From positions 62,001 through 126,000 of the forward strand of contig NZ_BDAV01000011.1 of NCBI RefSeq assembly GCF_001612635.1: a stretch of 64,000 nucleotides of DNA. The letters run 5' to 3'. Numbering within the stretch: the first letter of the stretch is position 1; each line of letters opens with the position of its first letter. The DNA comes from Nocardia africana NBRC 100379. GTDB taxonomy: Bacteria; Actinomycetota; Actinomycetes; Mycobacteriales; Mycobacteriaceae. The notes beneath the pieces are model-generated. The model had not been told where the DNA came from. It did no database searches and was given only the letters and a program-made list of their open reading frames with translations. Both the position numbers and the translations under genes were made by a program. Positions 16,811-24,752 of this stretch are shown here, piece after piece.

Positions 16811-16910
16811 CGGCGTCCGGATCGAGCGAGAGTCCCGAGGGCTGCGGTCGACTCCCCGGTCCACTGCCCGCGGCGGGCCCTTTCGTCACGAAGGGCCCGC
16901 CGCGTCGTTT
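16811..16910 (+). ncRNA. mrsI: Candidate iron-regulated small RNA, MrsI-like
   Basis: A transcript of about 100 nt is predicted from the iron-box promoter to a strong terminator. It has no plausible reading frame. The 5' part can fold with GAGTC (16829-16833) against GACTC (16849-16853), leaving a CUCCCC stretch that could pair with G-rich ribosome-binding sites. In M. tuberculosis the IdeR-repressed sRNA MrsI (ncRv11846) lies between Rv1846c (blaI) and Rv1847; here the element lies between blaI and the Rv1847-like thioesterase on the same strand. MrsI silences nonessential iron-using genes when iron falls. Position, promoter and size support the match; primary-sequence homology was not tested. 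Confidence 0.6.
16870..16903 (+). terminator. Intrinsic terminator of the small RNA
   Basis: A perfect 13-bp GC-rich stem (16870-16882 with 16891-16903) closes an 8-base loop and is followed by GTCGTTT. It ends the candidate sRNA and, from the other side, may also serve the converging metY gene. Confidence 0.8.
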
Positions 16911-17013
16911 CCCGGCTTCCGCGCACCAACCTCGATGTGCTGGTGCGTGTTTCGCAGACATGGCGATGCCCGGCCCACCGCCGTGGAGGCGGCGGACCGG
17001 GCACCGGTGAGAA

Positions 17014-18339
17014 CTAGTGCGTGGCGGCGAAACCGGTCCGCAGGTCGGCGAGGATGTCCTCGATCCCCTCGATGCCCACCGCGAGCCGGACCAGACCCGG
17101 CGTCACACCCGCGGCCAGCTGCTCCTCGGGAGTCAGCTGCGAATGCGTGGTCGACGCCGGGTGGATGACCAGCGAACGCACATCGCCGATATTGGCGACA
17201 TGACTGTGCAGGGTCAGCGCGTCGACGAACTTCTTACCCGCGTCCACACCGCCCGCCAGCTCGAAGCCGACGATCGCGCTGGTGCCCTTCGGGGCCAGCT
17301 CGCGGCCGCGCTCGTACCACGGCGACGACGGCAGGCCCGCGTAGAAGACGCTGGTGACCTCCGGCCGCTCGGTGAGGAATTCGGCGACCGCCTGCGCGTT
17401 CGCGACGTGCCGCTCCACCCGCAGGCTCAGCGTCTCGAGCCCCTGGGCGATGAGGAACGCGTTGAACGGGGCCACCGCGGAGCCGAGGTCGCGCAGCAAC
17501 TGCACCCGCGCCTTCAGCGCGTAGGCCGGCGCACCCAGATCGGCGAAGACCGCGCCGTGGTAACTGGGGTCGGGGGTGGTGAAGCCGGGGAATCGCGAGT
17601 TGCCCTGCTCGTCGGTCACCGTCCAGTCGAAGGTGCCGCCGTCGACGATCACACCGGCGATCGCCGCGCCGTGGCCGCCGAGATACTTCGTCGCCGAGTG
17701 GACGACGATGTCGGCGCCGTGCTTCAGCGGCTGGATCAGATACGGCGTCGGCACGGTGTTGTCCACGATGAGCGGCACACCGGCGGTGTGGGCGACCTCG
17801 GCCAGGCCCGGCAGGTCCAGGATGTGGTTCTGCGGGTTGGACACCGTCTCGCCGTAGAGCGCCTTGGTGTTCGGGCGGATCGCGGCGCGCCACTGCTCCA
17901 GATCGTCGGGGTCTTCGACGAAGGACACCTCGATGCCCAGCTTCGGCAGCGTGTAGTGGAACAGGTTGTAGGTGCCGCCGTAGAGGCGCGGACTCGACAC
18001 GATGTGGTCACCGGCGCCCGCGATGTTGAGGATCGCGAAGGTTTCGGCGGCCTGGCCCGAGGACAGCAGCAGTGCCGCCACGCCACCCTCGAGGGCGGCG
18101 ATGCGCTGCTCGACCGCGTCCTGGGTGGGGTTCATGATGCGGGTGTAGATGTTGCCGGGCTCGGCCAGGCCGAACAGCGCCGCCGCGTGATCGGTGTCGC
18201 GGAAGGTGTAGGAGGTGGTCTGGTAGATCGGCAGCGCGCGAGCGTTGGTGGTGCCGTCGGGAATCTGGCCGACGTGGACCTGCTTGGTCTCGAAGCTCCA
18301 GTTCTGCGCCGGATCGTTCGGCTCGACGGAGTCGGTCAT
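17014..18339 (-). CDS. metY: O-acetylhomoserine sulfhydrylase (PLP enzyme)
   Basis: 441 residues, full length for the Cys/Met-metabolism PLP family. It makes homocysteine from O-acetylhomoserine and sulfide (direct sulfhydrylation) in methionine synthesis. Landmarks: SYTFRDTDHAAALFGL, NIYTRIMNPT, the PLP lysine in HSATKYLGGHG, and the end block SLVIHPASTTHSQL. It closely resembles mycobacterial MetC (Rv3340). The ATG at 18339 follows GGAG at a nine-base distance; the TTG start 15 bases upstream is within the ribosome-binding site and is unlikely. No SAM riboswitch was recognised in the 87-base leader. Confidence 0.93.
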   Translation of the reverse strand: MTDSVEPNDPAQNWSFETKQVHVGQIPDGTTNARALPIYQTTSYTFRDTDHAAALFGLAEPGNIYTRIMNPTQDAVEQRIAALEGGVAALLLSSGQAAETFAILNIAGAGDHIVSSPRLYGGTYNLFHYTLPKLGIEVSFVEDPDDLEQWRAAIRPNTKALYGETVSNPQNHILDLPGLAEVAHTAGVPLIVDNTVPTPYLIQPLKHGADIVVHSATKYLGGHGAAIAGVIVDGGTFDWTVTDEQGNSRFPGFTTPDPSYHGAVFADLGAPAYALKARVQLLRDLGSAVAPFNAFLIAQGLETLSLRVERHVANAQAVAEFLTERPEVTSVFYAGLPSSPWYERGRELAPKGTSAIVGFELAGGVDAGKKFVDALTLHSHVANIGDVRSLVIHPASTTHSQLTPEEQLAAGVTPGLVRLAVGIEGIEDILADLRTGFAATH

Positions 18340-18426
18340 GGGTTTCAGCTCCAAAAGGTGTAGAGGGATGGGTCGTCGCGCACGAGGCGGCGGTGCGCCG
18401 CCCCAGAATGCCCGATTCGCGAGGAA

Positions 18427-18969
18427 TCAGGCGGGAACTGTGGAGTTTTCCAACTCCGGGGTGATCAGTGTGGTCAGTACGGGCGTCGGCCCGGTGGAGA
18501 TATCGAGGACCGGGCAGTGGGCGTCCACGGCGGCCTGCAGTTCAGCGTAGCGCTGCGCCGGCTCCGGGCCGTCGATGTGCACCCTCACCCGGACCTGCTG
18601 GAATCCGGCGCGCACGGTGTCGTCGAGCCCGAAGAAGCCGCGCACGTCGAGGTCACCCTCGGCGGCGATGCGCAGATCGTCGACGACGATGCCCAGGCGC
18701 TGGGCCCAGAACCGGTAGGTCACCACCTGACACGAGATCAGCGCCGCGAGATAGAACTCGACCGGATTCGGCGCGGTGCCCGCGCCGCCCAGCGCGGCCG
18801 GCTCGTCCACCCGGACCGTGTAGGCGCCGGCGGTGACGGCGCTGCCGACGGCGCCCTCCGCGACTCCGGCAGCGGAAAACAGGACCTGCGCCTTCGCCGG
18901 ATCGCCCGCCACGGCCTGTGCGGTGGCGTCGACGATGTCGTTGAGCGGAGTGTCCGATGCGGCTGTCAT
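18427..18969 (-). CDS. OsmC-family peroxide-detoxifying protein
   Basis: 180 residues from the ATG at 18969 (GTG at 18978 is possible). The OsmC fold is shown by PNPVEFYLAALISCQVVTYRF, shortened here, and the second cysteine in DAHCPVLDIST; the two cysteines are the reactive thiols that reduce organic hydroperoxides. It is likely cytosolic and may protect metabolism around the sulfur-assimilation gene next to it, which lies 87 bases downstream in the same direction. OsmC proteins can also act as thioesterase-like domains, so the substrate is unsure. Confidence 0.87.
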   Translation of the reverse strand: MTAASDTPLNDIVDATAQAVAGDPAKAQVLFSAAGVAEGAVGSAVTAGAYTVRVDEPAALGGAGTAPNPVEFYLAALISCQVVTYRFWAQRLGIVVDDLRIAAEGDLDVRGFFGLDDTVRAGFQQVRVRVHIDGPEPAQRYAELQAAVDAHCPVLDISTGPTPVLTTLITPELENSTVPA

Positions 18970-19183
18970 GGCCGCCACGGTAGGGCCGCGCGGGTGTGTG
19001 AGCGAGGGTTGCGCTCGCCGTGATCACAACCGTAGCCGTATCGCTGTGAGTACGTATGGCCCTGCGGTACAACGATTTTCACATTTCGTCGCCGGGTGTG
19101 CTGTTCGATTACCCGTCCCGTGCGTGGTCGGGTGTGCGGCACCGCTGTACCGGGCGGTACTCGGGTGGTGTAAGTGTTTTTCC

Positions 19184-19642
19184 ATGACACAGCACGACCG
19201 ATTCGAGGCTCGCTCCCTGGCGGATGTCACGCCCGAGCAGATGACCCGCTACAGCGAGGGGACTTTCACCGACCTCATCGGTCTGAAGTACACCGAGGTC
19301 GGACCCGACCGTGTGGTCGGGGAGTGGGTGGTCTCGCCGCAGCTGCATCAGCCCGCGGGCATCGTCAACGGCGGGGTGTACTGCACCATCATCGAGACCC
19401 TGGCCAGCGTCGGCGGTGGTGTCTGGTTCGGTGACCGCGGACATGTGGTGGGCGTCAACAACAACACCGACTTCCTGCGCGCGGTCCGCGAGGGCAGCCT
19501 GCGCGGCGTGGCCACCCCGATTCATCAGGGCCGCTCCCAGCAGCTGTGGCAGGTGCAGATCACCGACGAGCAGGACCGGCTGGTCGCTCGCGGGCAGGTG
19601 CGGCTGCAGAATCTCACCGCGGACGGCGCGGCGAAGGCCTGA
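19184..19642 (+). CDS. PaaI-type hotdog thioesterase (Rv1847-like)
   Basis: 152 residues, single hotdog domain. The PaaI signature HQPAGIVNGGVYCTIIET is present with the catalytic acidic residue at its end. It hydrolyses acyl- or aryl-CoA esters in the cytosol. It sits directly ahead of ureA as Rv1847 does in M. tuberculosis, although no link to urease is known. The ATG at 19184 fits the domain start; longer in-frame extensions cross the divergent promoter region. The 214 bases before it are less GC rich than the surroundings and probably carry promoters for this gene and the divergent osmC. Confidence 0.87.
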   Translation: MTQHDRFEARSLADVTPEQMTRYSEGTFTDLIGLKYTEVGPDRVVGEWVVSPQLHQPAGIVNGGVYCTIIETLASVGGGVWFGDRGHVVGVNNNTDFLRAVREGSLRGVATPIHQGRSQQLWQVQITDEQDRLVARGQVRLQNLTADGAAKA

Positions 19643-19736
19643 CGCCGGCGAGCGGAGCGCCCGTCCCGGCGAGCGCACCCGGTACGGCCGTGCCAAGATA
19701 TCGAGCACCGTACGCCCGAACAGCCGAGGAGTCGAT

Positions 19737-20039
19737 GTGCGCCTGTCACCGCACGAGCAGGAACGGCTGATGCTCAGCTACGCGGCCGAACTGGCGCGCC
19801 GGCGGCGGGCTCGCGGGCTGAAGCTCAACCATCCGGAGGCGGTCGCGATCATCACCGACCACGTCCTCGAGGGCGCCCGCGACGGCCGCACCGTCGCCGA
19901 GCTGATGTCCTCGGGCCGCACCGTGCTCACCCGCGACGACGTCATGGCGGGTGTTGCGGAGATGATCCCCGACGTGCAGGTCGAGGCCACCTTTCCCGAC
20001 GGCACGAAACTGGTGACCGTGCATCACCCGATCGGCTGA
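19737..20039 (+). CDS. ureA: Urease gamma subunit
   Basis: 100 residues, the standard length. It begins with GTG behind GAGGAG and shows the family text RLSPHEQERLMLSYAAELA and LNHPEAVAIITD, ending EATFPDGTKLVTVHHPI. Together with UreB and UreC it forms the cytosolic nickel enzyme that splits urea to ammonia and carbamate. ureB follows after nine bases. An out-of-frame ATG overlaps the GTG by two bases and is not used. Confidence 0.97.
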   Translation: MRLSPHEQERLMLSYAAELARRRRARGLKLNHPEAVAIITDHVLEGARDGRTVAELMSSGRTVLTRDDVMAGVAEMIPDVQVEATFPDGTKLVTVHHPIG

Positions 20040-20048
20040 GGGGCACCG

Positions 20049-20435
20049 ATGAGCGCGATATCGGCCGAGGGCGGCTCCGGCCCGGTGCCAGGGGAGTATC
20101 TGCTCGCCCCCGGCTCGATCGAGATCAATGCCGGCGCCGACCGGATCGACCTCGAGGTGGTCAATACCGGCGACCGGCCGGTGCAGGTGGGCAGTCATGT
20201 GCACTTCCCGCAGGCCAACACAGCCCTCGACTTCGATCGGGTCGCGGCACACGGGCGCCGCCTCGACATTCCGGCCGGTACCGCCGTGCGTTTCGAACCC
20301 GGCCTGGCGCAACGCGTTTCGCTGGTGCCGCTGGGTGGCAGCCGCGAGGTGTACGGGATCGGCCCGGACGCGCCGGGACCGCTCGGACCGGTGGCGAACC
20401 GGGCCGGCGACACAGACGGAAGGCCGGTCGACTGA
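20049..20435 (+). CDS. ureB: Urease beta subunit
   Basis: 128 residues; the core beta-barrel is at 14-110 (PGEYLLAPGSIEINAG, VGSHVHFPQANTALDFDR, shown in part, and RFEPGLAQRVSLVPLGG). About 18 residues at the C-terminus are extra and low in complexity. It is a structural subunit of urease. Its stop overlaps the ureC start by one base (TGATG), indicating tight coupling. Confidence 0.96.
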   Translation: MSAISAEGGSGPVPGEYLLAPGSIEINAGADRIDLEVVNTGDRPVQVGSHVHFPQANTALDFDRVAAHGRRLDIPAGTAVRFEPGLAQRVSLVPLGGSREVYGIGPDAPGPLGPVANRAGDTDGRPVD

Positions 20436-22156
20436 TGGCGGAACTGTCCCGCGCTCGCTACGCCACGCTGTTCGGCCCCACCGTCGGGGATCGAATTCGC
20501 CTAGCGGACACCGATCTTCTGATCGAGATCACCGAAGATCGCTGCGGCGGACCCGGACTGGCCGGGGACGAGGCCGTGTTCGGCGGCGGCAAGGTCCTGC
20601 GCGAATCGATGGGCCAGGCCCGCGCCACCCGGGTCGAGGGCACCCCGGACACCGTGATCACCGGCGCGGTGATCGTGGACTACTGGGGAATCGTCAAGGC
20701 CGACATCGGCATTCGCGACGGCCGCATCTGCGCGATCGGCAAGGCCGGCAATCCGGAGACCATGGACGGCGTGCATCCGGATCTGGTGGTAGGCCCGTCG
20801 ACGGAGATCATCGCCGGAAACGGCCGCATCCTCACCGCCGGTGCGATCGACTGCCACGTGCACTTCATCTGCCCGCAGTTGCTCGACGAGGCGCTCGGCG
20901 GCGGGATCACCACCCTCATCGGCGGCGGGACCGGCCCGGCCGAGGGCTCCAAGGCCACCACGGTCACGCCCGGCGCCTGGCATCTGGGCCGCATGCTCGA
21001 GGCCACCGACGGCTGGCCGGTCAACATCCTGCTGCTGGGCAAGGGCAATACCGTGCGTCCCGAGGCGATGTGGGAGCAACTGCGCGGCGGCGCGGGCGGA
21101 TTCAAGCTGCACGAGGACTGGGGGACCACCCCGGCGGCGATCGACGCCTGCCTGCGGGTGGCCGATGCCGCCGGCGTCCAGGTCGCGCTGCATTCCGATA
21201 CGCTCAACGAGGCCGGATTCGTCGAGGACACCCTCGCCGCGATCGCCGGGCGGGCCATCCACTCGTATCACACCGAGGGCGCCGGCGGCGGGCACGCGCC
21301 GGATATCATCACCGTCGCCTCGCACCCGAATGTGATGCCCAGTTCCACCAATCCGACTCGCCCGCATACGGTCAACACCCTCGACGAACATCTGGACATG
21401 CTGATGGTGTGCCACCATCTCAATCCGGCCGTGCCCGAGGATCTCGCCTTCGCCGAGAGCAGGATCCGGCCCTCGACCATCGCCGCCGAGGATCTGCTGC
21501 ACGATCTGGGCGCGATCTCGATGATCGGCTCGGATTCGCAGGCGATGGGCCGCATCGGGGAGGTGGTGATGCGGACCTGGCAGACCGCGCACATGATGAA
21601 ACGCCGCCGCGGCGCGCTACCCGGCGACGGGGCCGCCGACAACCATCGGGTGCGCCGCTATATCGCGAAATACACGATCTGCCCGGCGGTGACGCACGGA
21701 CTGGACCACGAGATCGGGTCGGTGGAGGTCGGCAAACTGGCCGATCTGGTGCTGTGGGAGCCGGCCTTCTTCGGCGTGCGCCCGCACGCGGTGCTCAAGG
21801 GCGGTGCGATCGCATGGGCGGCGATGGGCGATGCCAACGCCTCGATACCGACACCGCAACCGGTCCTGCCGCGGCCGATGTTCGGCGCCGCACCCGTGGT
21901 CGCGGCGGGCACGTCGCTGCATTTCGTCTCCCCGCAGGCCGTCGAGGACGGGCTGGCCGAGCGGCTGCGGGTGCGGCGGAAGCTGGTGCCGGTGGCCGAT
22001 GTACGCCGCCGGACCAAGAGCGATCTGCCGCTCAACGACGCGATGCCGCGTATCGAGGTGGAACCCGACACCTTCACCGTGCGCATCGACGGTGAGGTGT
22101 GGGACCAGCAGCCCGCCACCGAGTTGCCGATGGCGCAGCGCTACTTCCTGTTCTGA
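20435..22156 (+). CDS. ureC: Urease alpha (catalytic) subunit
   Basis: 573 residues. The nickel site is complete: DCHVHF supplies two His, the carbamylated Lys is in GGFKLHEDWG, further His in LHSDTLNE and YHTEGAGGGHAPD, and the Asp in IGSDSQAMGR. The flap Cys-His is in MVCHHLNP. It catalyses urea hydrolysis. It ends the ureABC block; the maturation genes ureFGD lie about 7 kb downstream rather than directly after, unlike the mycobacterial order. No UreE is present in the window. Confidence 0.97.
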   Translation: MAELSRARYATLFGPTVGDRIRLADTDLLIEITEDRCGGPGLAGDEAVFGGGKVLRESMGQARATRVEGTPDTVITGAVIVDYWGIVKADIGIRDGRICAIGKAGNPETMDGVHPDLVVGPSTEIIAGNGRILTAGAIDCHVHFICPQLLDEALGGGITTLIGGGTGPAEGSKATTVTPGAWHLGRMLEATDGWPVNILLLGKGNTVRPEAMWEQLRGGAGGFKLHEDWGTTPAAIDACLRVADAAGVQVALHSDTLNEAGFVEDTLAAIAGRAIHSYHTEGAGGGHAPDIITVASHPNVMPSSTNPTRPHTVNTLDEHLDMLMVCHHLNPAVPEDLAFAESRIRPSTIAAEDLLHDLGAISMIGSDSQAMGRIGEVVMRTWQTAHMMKRRRGALPGDGAADNHRVRRYIAKYTICPAVTHGLDHEIGSVEVGKLADLVLWEPAFFGVRPHAVLKGGAIAWAAMGDANASIPTPQPVLPRPMFGAAPVVAAGTSLHFVSPQAVEDGLAERLRVRRKLVPVADVRRRTKSDLPLNDAMPRIEVEPDTFTVRIDGEVWDQQPATELPMAQRYFLF

Positions 22157-22212
22157 GTCCCGTGGACGGTGCGGCGCTGCGCCTGTGCGGTCGCGGTGGC
22201 ACACTGGCCGAT

Positions 22213-22872
22213 ATGACGAATGCCGGATGGGGCGAGGTCGACCGCTACGTCGTGGACACCTTGATCGGCGATGCCGATTCCGATGTGGCGCAGGCGAATT
22301 CCGACGCGGGCCTGCCGCCCATCGACGTCTCACCGGCGCAGGGCAAATTCCTGTATCTGCTCGCGTTGTCGGCCGGGGCGCGGCGGCTCGAGATCGGCAC
22401 GCTCGGCGGGTTCAGCACGCTGTGGCTGGCGCGTGCGGTGGGCCCGCAGGGGCGCGTCGTGACGTTGGAATACGATCCGCACCAGGCCGAGGTGGCCCGC
22501 GCCAACCTCGACCGCAAGGGTGTGGGGGAGCGGGTGGAGATCCGGGTGGGCGCCGCGCTGGACACCCTGCCCGGAGTCGCCGAAGACCACGGCGAGCCCT
22601 TCGACTTGGTCTTCATCGACGCCGACAAGGTCAACAACGCCAACTACGTGCAGTGGGCGCTGCGGCTGACCCGCCCCGGTTCGGTGATCATCGTCGACAA
22701 TGTCGTGCGCCGCGGCGCCCTGGCCGACGGCGATCCCGGCGATCCCGCGGTCCGTGGGGCGCGGGAAGCGCTGCGCCTGCTCGCCGACGAGCCGCGGCTC
22801 GAGGCCACCGTGCTGCAGACCGTGGGCAGCAAAGGCTGGGACGGATTCGCCTACGCCGTCGTCACCGGCTGA
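22213..22872 (+). CDS. Class I SAM-dependent O-methyltransferase (CCoAMT-like)
   Basis: 219 residues from ATG at 22213. The Rossmann SAM site is LEIGTLGGFSTLWLARAV, motif II TLEYDPHQAEVA, and the metal-site acidic stretch DLVFIDADKVNNANY is that of caffeoyl-CoA/catechol O-methyltransferase-like enzymes. It should methylate a catechol-type hydroxyl with Mg2+. It begins 56 bases after ureC on the same strand and may be co-transcribed with urease by read-through. Its end overlaps the end of the converging padR gene by 11 bases. Substrate unknown. Confidence 0.87.
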   Translation: MTNAGWGEVDRYVVDTLIGDADSDVAQANSDAGLPPIDVSPAQGKFLYLLALSAGARRLEIGTLGGFSTLWLARAVGPQGRVVTLEYDPHQAEVARANLDRKGVGERVEIRVGAALDTLPGVAEDHGEPFDLVFIDADKVNNANYVQWALRLTRPGSVIIVDNVVRRGALADGDPGDPAVRGAREALRLLADEPRLEATVLQTVGSKGWDGFAYAVVTG

Positions 22873-23482
22873 CCGGTTCCGAATCGCCGCGCCCGATCCG
22901 GTCGGGATGGTCGGCGAGTTCGGTCCAGAAGTCGACGTACGCCTGTTCGTGGCCGATGCCGAGTTCCAGGATGCGGGAACGGGATTGGGCGCGCACGGTA
23001 TCGGCCGGGTCGATCTCGGCGTGCATGGCGCGGTAGCGGTCGAGCCAGCGGCGGTGCTCGGCCGCCTGGCGGCGCGCGAGGGCGACGACATCCTCCGGTG
23101 CGCCGAGGTCGGCGAAGAACAATTTCACCTGCGCCGGATCACGCGTTTCCGGCGGCGGACACTGCGGATCGGCTAGCCACGCGCGTAACGCCTCGCGTCC
23201 GGCGTCGGTGAGCTGGAATACCCGTCGCCGGCGGCCGGTCTCCTCGGCGTCCTCGTGCAGCAGGCCACGCTCGGCCAGCCGGGCCGGAATGCGGTAGAGC
23301 TGCGCATGCGGCACCGGCCAGAAGTAGTCGACGCTCTCCTCCATGCGCGCTTTGAGTTCGTAGGGCGTGAGCGGGCCGTGCCGGGCGATGAGCCCGAGCA
23401 CTATATGGTCCTGCGCTCCCAGATCCGGCATGGTCGTCAGCTTTCGGTTCGGCATGTCTCGGTTCGGTACGTCGGTTGACAC
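22862..23482 (-). CDS. PadR-family transcriptional regulator
   Basis: 206 residues: winged-helix DNA-binding domain at about 20-100 (IVLGLIARHGPLTPYELKARM, shortened, then YRIPARLAERGLL) and a C-terminal helical Vir_act_alpha_C-type dimer domain. The GTG at 23482 has a TATAGT -10 element close upstream, suggesting a near-leaderless message; an alternative ATG lies at 23431. It is divergent from a SnoaL-like gene with a palindrome and direct repeats in the 60-base gap, so it probably represses that gene and itself. Its effector is unknown. Confidence 0.88.
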   Translation of the reverse strand: MSTDVPNRDMPNRKLTTMPDLGAQDHIVLGLIARHGPLTPYELKARMEESVDYFWPVPHAQLYRIPARLAERGLLHEDAEETGRRRRVFQLTDAGREALRAWLADPQCPPPETRDPAQVKLFFADLGAPEDVVALARRQAAEHRRWLDRYRAMHAEIDPADTVRAQSRSRILELGIGHEQAYVDFWTELADHPDRIGRGDSEPVSR

Positions 23483-23535
23483 GGTCTCACTGAGACTATA
23501 GCTTCATATCCGTCATACCGTATCAATGAGACTAT
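23476..23535. promoter_or_regulatory. Divergent promoter with palindromic and repeated motif, likely PadR site
   Basis: On the plus strand TTGACA (23476-23481) and TAGCTT (23499-23504) are 17 bases apart. The perfect palindrome GTCTCA-C-TGAGAC (23484-23496) fills the spacer, and TGAGACTAT recurs at 23491-23499 and 23527-23535. A PadR dimer bound here would block both directions. Confidence 0.5.
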
Positions 23536-23545
23536 TGGAGTGAGC

Positions 23546-23944
23546 GTGCGCGCGTACGGGATCGAACTGTTCGACCGATGGACGGCGATGTGGAACGGGG
23601 AGCTGGAACTCGCGAGCCGAATCATGGCTCCGCACTTCATCCTTCGGTACGCCCAGCCGGGCGCGGAGGTCTACGACACCATCCACGACCCGGAGACCTT
23701 CGCGCGGCAGATCGCGGCCTTCCGCGCGGACGCGCCCGGGCAGCGATTCGAAACCCAGGGCGAGGCGGTCGTCGAGATCGACGACCGCCGAACCGGGATC
23801 GTGGCGCGGCCCTACGGTTCGCGCCGACCGGTCGCCGACGGTGAGATCGCGGTGAGCGGCACCGATATCCTCCGCGTCGAGGACGGGCTGATCGTGGAGG
23901 TGTGGTCGGTCTCGGGCGGAACGCAGGGCCGGTCGTACTACTGA
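23546..23944 (+). CDS. SnoaL/NTF2-like small protein
   Basis: 132 residues from the GTG at 23546, which has GGAG five bases upstream (another GTG lies six bases earlier, inside the ribosome-binding site). The sequence reads as one alpha+beta barrel: FDRWTAMWNGELELASRIMA, HDPETFARQIAAFRADAPG and a final strand pair FLR-like ILRVEDGLIVEVWSVSG. This is the SnoaL-like polyketide cyclase/NTF2 pattern. It is divergent from padR and probably its target. No catalytic residue set is obvious; a ligand-binding or isomerase role is possible. Confidence 0.72.
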   Translation: MRAYGIELFDRWTAMWNGELELASRIMAPHFILRYAQPGAEVYDTIHDPETFARQIAAFRADAPGQRFETQGEAVVEIDDRRTGIVARPYGSRRPVADGEIAVSGTDILRVEDGLIVEVWSVSGGTQGRSYY

Positions 23945-23951
23945 CCGCGAG

Positions 23952-24668
23952 TCAGCCGTGGCGTGCGGCGAAACCGTCGCACAGCGCCGACAGGCCCGAA
24001 TGCAACTGCCGCACCGGATCGAGCAGATCGCCGAGCCCGGTTCCTTCGAGGGGCGCCAGCGCGGGCGGGCTCGGCCAGCGCGGGGTGCCCTCCAGAAGTG
24101 CTGTCAGCCCGGAGGATTCGTCGTGCTCGTCCTCGCGGGCGGCCAGAATGGTGGCGCTGACCTGCTGCAGGGCGATGCCGGCGATATAACTCCAGACCTC
24201 GAGCGCCATCGCGGTGGCCTCGCGGCGATCGTCGGTCAGCTCGAGGAAACCTTCGGTCAGCCAGCCCAGGCATGCCAGGCTGTGCGGGCCGAAGTTGTAG
24301 CGCGGCACCGCGAAGGTGAACAGCACCCACGGGTGCAGCCGGTAGAGTTGCCAGTCGATATCGGCGGCCGCGCGTACCCGGTCACGCCAGGTCCAGCCCG
24401 CTTCCGGCGCGGGGTAGGGGTAGCGGCGCGCGACCTCGTCGGTCATCTCGGCCAGCAGCGCGTCCTTGTTCGGGACGTGCCGATACAACGACATCGCGCC
24501 CACGCCCATCCGCTCGGCGATGCGGCGCATGGACAATCCGTCGATGCCGTCCGCGTCCGCCAGCGCGATGGCGGTGTCGACGATCGCCGCTCGCGTCAGC
24601 CGCTCGGGCTGGGACCGGCCCCCGGAGCCCGAAGGTGCAGATGAGGGTGGGTGGGAAGGTTTCGGCAT
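23952..24668 (-). CDS. TetR-family regulator of the divergent MFS exporter
   Basis: 238 residues. The TetR helix-turn-helix is at about 25-70 (LTRAAIVDTAIALADADGID, GLSMRRIAERMGVGAMSLYR), and the C-terminal part resembles the TetR_C_1 all-helical ligand domain. ATG at 24668 is preceded by GGAAAG. It is divergent from an EmrB/QacA-type exporter and a 13-bp-arm palindrome lies between them, the classic local repressor arrangement. The inducer is probably an exported compound. Confidence 0.9.
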   Translation of the reverse strand: MPKPSHPPSSAPSGSGGRSQPERLTRAAIVDTAIALADADGIDGLSMRRIAERMGVGAMSLYRHVPNKDALLAEMTDEVARRYPYPAPEAGWTWRDRVRAAADIDWQLYRLHPWVLFTFAVPRYNFGPHSLACLGWLTEGFLELTDDRREATAMALEVWSYIAGIALQQVSATILAAREDEHDESSGLTALLEGTPRWPSPPALAPLEGTGLGDLLDPVRQLHSGLSALCDGFAARHG

Positions 24669-24698
24669 CGAAACTCGCTTTCCTTTCTGCGGCCGGAT

Positions 24699-24733
24699 GC
24701 GTACGCTGTACCCCGGTCGCGTACATCGTACGC
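24699..24733. promoter_or_regulatory. TetR operator between regulator and MFS exporter
   Basis: Inverted repeat with arms GCGTACGCTGTAC (24699-24711) and GTACATCGTACGC (24721-24733), 12 of 13 positions symmetric, nine-base spacer. It lies 31 bases from the regulator start and 19 from the exporter start. Confidence 0.75.
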
Positions 24734-24752
24734 ACGAGATGAAGGATAGGTG

